A stretch of 59,359 bases of DNA. Origin: Bacteroidales bacterium (lineage in GTDB: Bacteria; Bacteroidota; Bacteroidia; Bacteroidales; WRLA01). The stretch covers positions 1 through 59,359 of the forward strand of contig WRLA01000011.1 of assembly GCA_009777825.1 (NCBI GenBank). The letters are read 5' to 3'. Positions within the stretch are counted from its first letter, which is position 1. Every line of letters starts with the position of its first letter. This document shows positions 52,819 through 59,359 of the stretch, in pieces. The notes below the pieces were generated by a model, which worked only from the letters and a program-made list of their open reading frames with translations, was not told the DNA's origin and did not search any database. The translations under genes and the position numbers were made by a program.

Positions 52819-55800
52819 ATGAACAAATTTTTTACAAAACTGTTTTGCATGGCGCTTTTTTTTGCGTTGTGCGCGTTGGGCTTAAATGCTCAAGAGAGAC
52901 AATTCATGGATGAAGCGTCAGCCGTCAAGGCGCGTTTGGAGATGGGGCAGACCCCGTCGGTACAGACGCCGCGGGCGGAGATTCATCAGAACGCTATCGA
53001 GACGGGGAACGCCCCGGCGGTACAGATGCAGCGGGCGGATGACCGCGGCGCGGTGCCGGTGGTCGGCAAAAGATCCGAAAGAGGCACAAAAAAGCAACCG
53101 GTAACGGCGATGAAGCCGGTATCGCGAGGCGCCCGACTTTCGAAAGAGGGAGTGTCGAAGACAGAATTTACCATCCCCAATCCGAACGGAAAAGGTCCGA
53201 GCACGGTATCTTACGGCGTTGACGACTATTACTGGGATCTTTTGGAATTCCCGTTGAACAATATCGGGAACTACAACTACCTCCCCGGCTACGTGGACTA
53301 CTATGTTACGGGAGGCGACTTTGTTGACGGATACTGGTATGCAGTTTCCGAATACGAAAATTTGATTTATAAGATTAATCCTGCTACGGGAAATGTTACT
53401 TCGGTGCCTATCAATGTTTTCGAGTATGTTAGATTTGGCATGACTTATAACGACATTGAAGGCGTAGCATACGTTGTTGGTGCGGATGCCAGTATTGGCG
53501 ACCCGAATAATTTTTACAGGGTGAATCTCAACACAGGGGAGACCCAATATGCTTTCAGTGTTACTGCCAATCAGTATGTGATATATGACTTCGCTTTCAC
53601 CAACGATGGAAAATTGATTGGCGTAGCCATTGACTTTAACAATTCACACCAGACGCGTATTGTAGAGATTAACACCACAACCGGAGCGTTGACGACCTTG
53701 GTAACGGCTCCGTTCAACTCACCTTTTGAACAAACGTTCAGTTATGACCGTGAAAGCAACATGTTTTACTGGACAACGGATAACTTCAGCAACTATAACG
53801 GCGCTACCTTTTATAGTTTTAACCCCACCAACAACCAACTTACCAACCTTGGCGCTATTCCATACGAGTTTCAATATGGGATAGTCGGTTTGGCTATTCC
53901 GACGGTCAATGCAAGCGTGGCAAAAGCGCCGACGGCGCTGACCGTTACCCCTGTCGGTACAGACTTTAAAGCCGACCTGTCATGGACGAACCCGTCGCAG
54001 ACCGTTGGCGGCTCGTCGTTGGGCAGCATCAGCAGCATCGTGATCATGAGAAACGGTGTACAAGTAGATGAAATCACCAGCGGTATTACGGTAGGCGGGA
54101 GCATGACCTGGACGGACAATAACGTTCCGTCGGCAGGTACCCACTCCTATTCTGTCTATGCCGTTACCTCCGCAGGGAAAGGAAACGGAACCAACAAATG
54201 GGCTGTAATCGGCAACGCATGCTCCTCGGTAGTAACCATTTCAAACGTGGCGTATGGCGATTGTATCGGCTGGTATTTAATAGATGACAACACCGGTGCG
54301 GTGTTAACAGGAACGGTAGTAGGCTCTGTTACGGCAGGAATTTATACGGCGATACCATCGGGAGATGCCAATTTTAAGGTATGGGATCCTTTTGGTTGTA
54401 ACGATAATCAAATGGCAGTAAATATTACGGTAAATGGAGTACCAAAAGTAAATTTACCGCAATTCACTGTTTACTACGGCTCTCCCACTACCGCAGCTGT
54501 TCCGTGTGACGGCGGCACGCCCCCCATCCCCAGCGACTGCGACGAGTTCGACTACACCGGCGGCGTGCAACAGATTACGTTGCAGCCCGGCAACTACGAA
54601 ATAGAGTGCTGGGGCGCTAACGGCGGTGGAGGAAGTTCCAATGTTGCCGGCGGGCAAGGAGGTTATTCCAAGATTGAATTAGCGGTTACATCGCCTACAA
54701 CATATTATATTGTAGTTGGTGGAGCCGGTGGTACCGGATCCGGTAATTTTACCGGTGGTTACAACGGCGGCGGAAACAGTTTCACTTCATGGAACGGCGG
54801 CGGCGGCGGCGGCGCTACGCATATTTCGACGAGCAGCGGTTTGTTAACGGATGGAACCGTTAGAACCAATACCCTCGTTGTTGCCGGCGGTGGCGGCGGC
54901 GGCGGCGGATATACTCCTGCCGGCGTAGGCGGCGGCGGCGGCGGCGTCTCCGGCGCTGATGGCACCTATACGGGCTCGGGTAATGCCACGGGCGGCGGCG
55001 GCGGCACAAGCAGCAGCGGCGGCGCCGGTGGTATCGGAGATACTAATGGCACAGCAGGATCAGCAGGACAGGGCGGTAATGGCGGTAGTTCCGGCGATAA
55101 AGGCGGCGGCGGCGGCGGCGGCTGGTATGGCGGCGGCGGCGGCGCGGCAACAGGCTCTTTGAGTGGCGCCGGCGGCGGCGGCGGATCCGGTTATATCGCA
55201 ACCTCTGTTAACGGCGTAACGGTACAACCCACCCAGGGCGGCTTTGTTGCTTCCCCAAGCCTCACCGAAGACGGATATGTGAAAATATGTAGCACAGGGA
55301 CGCCTCCTCCCCCCGACTGCGACGACTACATCGTTGGCACAGGTACTTCCGCAGTTACCGGCGTACCATACGATTATTTCCCCTCTTATACGCAACAGAT
55401 ATATTTGGCGTCCGACATCCAAGCTCCTGCCGACGGCGGACTGATTACACACATTTCATACCAATGTAGTTTTATTACCGGTGGTGTGCAAGTACGTCCC
55501 AACCAATTTATCTATATGGCAAATACGACGCAGAGTGTGTTTTCCGGCACCACAGACTGGGTTCCGTTTGGTACGTTCACGCAGGTATATTCCGGCACGA
55601 TTACCTGGGATGCACTCTATCCGGATTGGATTACTATTGAGTTAGATACGCCGTTCCCATATACAGGCGGCAATCTCGTAGTGGCTACGCATAACGACAA
55701 CCCCGGCTCCGGAAGTTCTTTCCAATTCAGCGGCACTACCGGAATGTCCGGATACATTCTCTATTCATGGAGCAGTAGCCTCATTGACCCGAATGGTCCT

Positions 55801-58800
55801 ACCTATCCGAATATCAGCATGTCGAGTACCCGCGCTAACACCAAATTTGAAATTTGCAGCGGCAACACCCCGCCGCCCCCCGACTGCGACCCGATACAAA
55901 ACCTCACATACTCCTACGAAAACGGATGCGACTTAGTCCTCACCTGGGATCCTCCGGCAGGAAAGGGCGCCGGAAAAGTGATGAACGGTCCGATGATGTT
56001 GACAGATGACGAACTCGCGGCTAAGAAAGTAGTGTTGCCCGAAGGATATGACCCCGCAAGCGGACTCACGATGGCAATGTGGCTTTCGCAGCAACAACCG
56101 CAGGGCGAAATGCCGGCGATGACAAAGGGAGATGGCAGCAAATCCTGCCCGGTAACACTGCCCTACTTTGAAAGTTTTGAAGGATATGCAAACTGGGAAA
56201 TGCCCAATTGTTGGGAAAGACCGGTGTATCATTGCTTTTCCAGTCTTTGTCCTGTTCCGGGATGTAATAGTAGTTATTACTACTCCGCACCCGGATGTCT
56301 GTGGATGTTTTGCAATAACTCTGCCTACAATTATGCCGTTACCCCCTCTATTCCGGCAAACATTCACACTGTGACAGTTACATTTATGATGGCGAAGGAA
56401 TCAACCTCCTCCGGCACCGTAACCGTTGGCGTAATGAGCGACCCGACCGATGTTTCAACCTTTGAAGTTGTGCAGGTGTTGCCCACGCCGCCATCACATG
56501 GCACTTATCAATATTATCCCTACGAAGTTACTTTCGAGAATACGCTCCTTACCGGTAGCGGACACTGTATCGCGTTCAGACAATACGACGCAGGCGCCTC
56601 TACCAACAGTGTTTGGTTTGACGACGTCGAGATAACCAGCACCGGCAGCGCCGGCGACCATACCTATAATATATATGAGGGCAGCAACCTCATCGGCACC
56701 ACCGACAACCTGACCTACACCATCCCCAACGCGGGCGCCCCCGGCGACTACTGCGTAACTGTGGCGTGCGACGGTGGCAAAGGCGCCGGCAAAGCCGCTC
56801 AGACTTTCGAATACACCGGCAGCCCACAACAGGTTACCTTAGACCCCGGCACCTACGAAATTGAGACCTGGGGCGCTAATGGCGGAAACAGTACCCCCTC
56901 CAGTTCCTCTACAGAAACAGGAGGCAAGGGCGGTTATTCCAAAGGAACGCTTACCGTAACTTCACCCACTACGTTATATATCTACGTAGGAGGCGCCGGA
57001 GTTGAAAAAACTGCATATAACGTAGCCGTAGAGGGCGGATATAATGGCGGCGGCAACTCGCCGGCAGGTTCGCCCACTTCGTCCGGTCAAGGAACTATCG
57101 GCGGTTCGGGCGGCGGCGCTACGCATGTGGCTACCGTTTCCGGCTTATTGAGCACTTTATCTGCCGGCAGTCCGGATATAAAAATTGTAGCCGGTGGCGG
57201 CGGCGGCGCCGCATGGGATATTTGTGGCGGCTCCGGCGTGGGTTATGGCGGTGATGGCGGCGGAACGACCGGCGGCGTTGGATACCCCAATCAGAGCAAC
57301 CCCTCTCGTAATGGCAAAGGCGGCACGCAAAGCGCCGGCGGCGCCGGTGGTACCGGCGGCAGCGGTGCGCAAGGCTTGCCCGGCTCATTCGGACAGGGCG
57401 GCAATGGCGTGTGCGGCTCTACCCAGGCGGCTACCGGCGGCGGTGGCGGCGGCTATTATGGCGGCGGCAGCGGCGCCGACGGCTACTTCTGCTCAGCCAG
57501 CGGCGGCGGCGGCGCCGGTTACATCGGCGGCGTAACAGGCGGCATTACCGTGCTACCTACCGAATCCGGCTTCGTTCCCAATCCGGTAACCACCGGACAC
57601 GGCTACGTCATCATCACCGGTGACGGCATCAGCGTCGGCGACGGCGAATCCACCCCCATCTGCGTAACCGTACCCGGTTGCGGCGACTGCGCCCCGATCA
57701 CCGGTCTGCAAGCCTCCTGCGTTGGCAACGACGTCATCCTGACGTGGGATCCGCCGATAGGAAAAGGTAAAGTGATGAACGGACCGATGATGCCCGAAAG
57801 CGTTGAAATGCCCGTTATGCCCGAAGGAACAAAGATGCTCGTCGGCACCAGCAAAGCAGCCTGGGAAGGTAGCATAGCGCCGAAGTCTGCTCCGCAACAG
57901 CCCGTTACCTTTACGCCGGAACAGGGCGCCAAAGGTCCCAACTCAACAGCGTATGCCGTTAATGGTTACAGTCCACTCTCCGTACCGCTGAATAACCCGT
58001 CGGCGATAAGTTATCTCGGCGGATCCTTATCCAATACTACGTGCGGCGCCGACTGGATTGACGACGCATGGTATGCGACAAGTTACAACGGCTCCAGCAT
58101 CTTTAAGATAGATATTACCAACGGATCTTCTACTTCGATAAATATCGGCATGACCAGTGCAACCGGAATCTCTTATAACCCAATAGACGGAAAAGTATAT
58201 TTTTGCCAGATTGACTGGTATTCGAACAGTCCCTCCTGTGTTAATAATTTTTATACGATAAATCTGAGTACCGGCGTTTTCACTCCTGTCAGCGTTATCA
58301 ATCACTCCAATCAATGTATAGCAATGACCTTCGACAACACCGGACGCTGCTTTGCCGTTTGGGGAGATAATACCATTAAGGAGATCAATGTTTCTACAGG
58401 TACTATCATTGGTAATATACTTACTACGACCACTTATGGCATTTATATAGACGGCACCGGTCATTTCCAAAATATAACGACCGACCGCGAAGACAATACC
58501 GTCTATTGGGCTTCGGTGGATGACAACACCTACAGCAGCATATTATGGAAAGTGAACGTGAACGCCAATACGATGACCTCTCTCGGCGCTTTCAACACGT
58601 ATGTATCCGCCTTTATCGTTCCGAGCGACGTCATCAGCCAACCCGGCGACTATACCTATAATATATACTGCGACGGCGCCTTCGTCGGCAGCAGCACCAC
58701 CGAGACCTACACCGGCGTCGGCGGCGGCTCCGCCGAACACGAATGGTGCGTAACCGTGGTGTGCGACGGCGGCAAAGGCGCAGGCAAAGCCGACGGCTCG

Positions 58801-59359
58801 TTGGTCATGAACAACCCCGCCAATAACGGATATGGCGGCGTCGCTTTCGACATGATCGCCGGTCCGCAAGATGTTACCATCACCTCTTTCGAAACACCGT
58901 TTAGCTCTACGGGAACAACTTCCGTTGACATCTATTATAGAATAGGTACCGCATGTGGCAATGCCGGCTCATCCGCAGGATGGATACCGGTAGGACAACA
59001 GAGCGTTACCGTTACTTCGTCAGGATTGACTAATTTCACGTTAGTTACCATGCCCGCTCCGGTTACCATACCGGCAGGCGCAACGTATGGATTTTATATT
59101 GCGGCTTATAGCGAACCTCGTATAGCATATCACGGTACGAATAGCGGTCAGCCCTGTGCAGTTAACATAGCAGGTTCCAACAGCGACCTGACCGCCATGG
59201 GTGGTCATGCCATCTATAGCCCCACCGCGCCGTTTACCGGAGGAACCATCTATACCGAGCGTTTCTTCGCCGGCATCATCCATTACAGCACCGGCAGCAC
59301 GCCTCCTCCACCACCCACTGGCGAATCCGCGCCTGTCTGCATCACATTCAGTTGTGAAG
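52819..59359 (+). CDS. Giant secreted glycine-rich modular protein (3' end outside window)
   Basis: The frame from ATG 52819 stays open to the last base: at least 2180 codons, no stop. Signal peptide MNKFFTKLFCMALFFALCAL. Modules by residue: propeller-like ~125-361; fibronectin-like ~370-474; glycine-rich domain ~582-828; fibronectin-like from ~1023; cleaved-adhesin/MAM-like ~1110-1275 (YFESFEG to WFDDVEI); second glycine-rich domain ~1335-1604; fibronectin-like from ~1624; second propeller-like ~1705-1941. Glycine-rich domains begin TYEIE(C/T)WGANGG, like the ALK/LTK glycine-rich domain. PPPPDCD linkers separate modules, and GKGAGKVMNGPMM-type strings recur. Probably a T9SS-exported adhesin; the sorting domain would be past the window. 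Confidence 0.85.
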   Translation, partial: MNKFFTKLFCMALFFALCALGLNAQERQFMDEASAVKARLEMGQTPSVQTPRAEIHQNAIETGNAPAVQMQRADDRGAVPVVGKRSERGTKKQPVTAMKPVSRGARLSKEGVSKTEFTIPNPNGKGPSTVSYGVDDYYWDLLEFPLNNIGNYNYLPGYVDYYVTGGDFVDGYWYAVSEYENLIYKINPATGNVTSVPINVFEYVRFGMTYNDIEGVAYVVGADASIGDPNNFYRVNLNTGETQYAFSVTANQYVIYDFAFTNDGKLIGVAIDFNNSHQTRIVEINTTTGALTTLVTAPFNSPFEQTFSYDRESNMFYWTTDNFSNYNGATFYSFNPTNNQLTNLGAIPYEFQYGIVGLAIPTVNASVAKAPTALTVTPVGTDFKADLSWTNPSQTVGGSSLGSISSIVIMRNGVQVDEITSGITVGGSMTWTDNNVPSAGTHSYSVYAVTSAGKGNGTNKWAVIGNACSSVVTISNVAYGDCIGWYLIDDNTGAVLTGTVVGSVTAGIYTAIPSGDANFKVWDPFGCNDNQMAVNITVNGVPKVNLPQFTVYYGSPTTAAVPCDGGTPPIPSDCDEFDYTGGVQQITLQPGNYEIECWGANGGGGSSNVAGGQGGYSKIELAVTSPTTYYIVVGGAGGTGSGNFTGGYNGGGNSFTSWNGGGGGGATHISTSSGLLTDGTVRTNTLVVAGGGGGGGGYTPAGVGGGGGGVSGADGTYTGSGNATGGGGGTSSSGGAGGIGDTNGTAGSAGQGGNGGSSGDKGGGGGGGWYGGGGGAATGSLSGAGGGGGSGYIATSVNGVTVQPTQGGFVASPSLTEDGYVKICSTGTPPPPDCDDYIVGTGTSAVTGVPYDYFPSYTQQIYLASDIQAPADGGLITHISYQCSFITGGVQVRPNQFIYMANTTQSVFSGTTDWVPFGTFTQVYSGTITWDALYPDWITIELDTPFPYTGGNLVVATHNDNPGSGSSFQFSGTTGMSGYILYSWSSSLIDPNGPTYPNISMSSTRANTKFEICSGNTPPPPDCDPIQNLTYSYENGCDLVLTWDPPAGKGAGKVMNGPMMLTDDELAAKKVVLPEGYDPASGLTMAMWLSQQQPQGEMPAMTKGDGSKSCPVTLPYFESFEGYANWEMPNCWERPVYHCFSSLCPVPGCNSSYYYSAPGCLWMFCNNSAYNYAVTPSIPANIHTVTVTFMMAKESTSSGTVTVGVMSDPTDVSTFEVVQVLPTPPSHGTYQYYPYEVTFENTLLTGSGHCIAFRQYDAGASTNSVWFDDVEITSTGSAGDHTYNIYEGSNLIGTTDNLTYTIPNAGAPGDYCVTVACDGGKGAGKAAQTFEYTGSPQQVTLDPGTYEIETWGANGGNSTPSSSSTETGGKGGYSKGTLTVTSPTTLYIYVGGAGVEKTAYNVAVEGGYNGGGNSPAGSPTSSGQGTIGGSGGGATHVATVSGLLSTLSAGSPDIKIVAGGGGGAAWDICGGSGVGYGGDGGGTTGGVGYPNQSNPSRNGKGGTQSAGGAGGTGGSGAQGLPGSFGQGGNGVCGSTQAATGGGGGGYYGGGSGADGYFCSASGGGGAGYIGGVTGGITVLPTESGFVPNPVTTGHGYVIITGDGISVGDGESTPICVTVPGCGDCAPITGLQASCVGNDVILTWDPPIGKGKVMNGPMMPESVEMPVMPEGTKMLVGTSKAAWEGSIAPKSAPQQPVTFTPEQGAKGPNSTAYAVNGYSPLSVPLNNPSAISYLGGSLSNTTCGADWIDDAWYATSYNGSSIFKIDITNGSSTSINIGMTSATGISYNPIDGKVYFCQIDWYSNSPSCVNNFYTINLSTGVFTPVSVINHSNQCIAMTFDNTGRCFAVWGDNTIKEINVSTGTIIGNILTTTTYGIYIDGTGHFQNITTDREDNTVYWASVDDNTYSSILWKVNVNANTMTSLGAFNTYVSAFIVPSDVISQPGDYTYNIYCDGAFVGSSTTETYTGVGGGSAEHEWCVTVVCDGGKGAGKADGSLVMNNPANNGYGGVAFDMIAGPQDVTITSFETPFSSTGTTSVDIYYRIGTACGNAGSSAGWIPVGQQSVTVTSSGLTNFTLVTMPAPVTIPAGATYGFYIAAYSEPRIAYHGTNSGQPCAVNIAGSNSDLTAMGGHAIYSPTAPFTGGTIYTERFFAGIIHYSTGSTPPPPPTGESAPVCITFSCE
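54562..57630 (+). repeat. Two glycine-rich, GGC-repeat-rich coding segments
   Basis: 54562-55300 and 56821-57630 are rich in GGC-type glycine codons and encode the two glycine-rich domains. They contain repeated strings such as GGYNGGGNS and GGGGGG. Other frames here give Ala/Arg-rich shadow ORFs. Confidence 0.75.

Noticed and set aside
54959..55162. Ala-rich plus-strand ORF and similar ones at 57194-57535
   Set aside because: Out-of-frame readings of the glycine-rich domains of the giant protein.

Overview
The window reads as a chromosomal segment of an anaerobic Bacteroidales bacterium. The evidence: nearly every well-placed promoter carries the Bacteroidetes -7 element TAnnTTTG; several proteins are T9SS or FISUMP type; DUF5606, class III fructose-bisphosphatase and the SurA-like/MoxR/DUF58 set are typical of the phylum; and pyruvate:ferredoxin oxidoreductase, succinate-type CoA-transferase and carbamate kinase indicate fermentation. 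The genome carries many short dispersed repeats that create false ORF starts, so many starts here are moved inward from the longest ORF.

Layout. 1-3.8 kb: nifJ. 4.0-7.4 kb: T9SS cargo genes, one truncated at an IS66-type transposase remnant. 7.8-13.5 kb: a minus-strand run of tRNA-His, purB, DUF5606, CAP-domain protein, SurA-like foldase, MoxR ATPase and a FISUMP protein. 13.7-21.9 kb: plus-strand housekeeping genes (rpsU, trxA, DUF58, CoA-transferase, fbp, PBP1A). 22.0-27.6 kb: accessory block (AAA ATPase, lipoproteins, DinD, unknown membrane protein) ending in a palindromic MITE-like element and tRNA-Met. 27.8-30.2 kb: M20 amidohydrolase, pdxJ, DoxX. 30.2-36.2 kb: an AT-rich two-gene island. 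36.4-40.3 kb: a complete PEP phosphotransferase system (HPr, GlcNAc-type IICBA, EI). 40.4-46.2 kb: atpC/atpD, an AAA/PD-(D/E)XK gene, ornithine carbamoyltransferase and carbamate kinase. 46.3-49.8 kb: VWA protein diverging from an ECF sigma/anti-sigma pair. 49.9-52.6 kb: MltD-like transglycosylase and a PHP phosphoesterase. 52.8 kb to the end: an uninterrupted reading frame of at least 2180 codons for a secreted glycine-rich modular protein that leaves the window.

How genes work together. nifJ, CoA-transferase, arcB/arcC and atpDC are energy genes. PTS EI, IICBA and HPr would take up and phosphorylate an amino sugar. fbp serves gluconeogenesis. purB, pdxJ, trxA and rpsU are core functions. 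PBP1A, MltD, SurA-like and the T9SS cargo act in the envelope.

Best candidate for an undescribed system: the 30.2-36.2 kb island. A 1568-residue protein (STAS-like start, GHKL ATPase, phosphoribosyltransferase-like domain, possible second GHKL end) sits 11 bp upstream of a receiver-domain/nucleoside-phosphorylase fusion. I infer a signalling or conflict system with a nucleoside or nucleotide effector; the function is unproven. Other points of interest are the palindromic MITE-like element, a 28-bp palindrome spliced into dinD in frame, the glycine-rich giant protein and the PTS operon. No CRISPR array or rRNA was seen.
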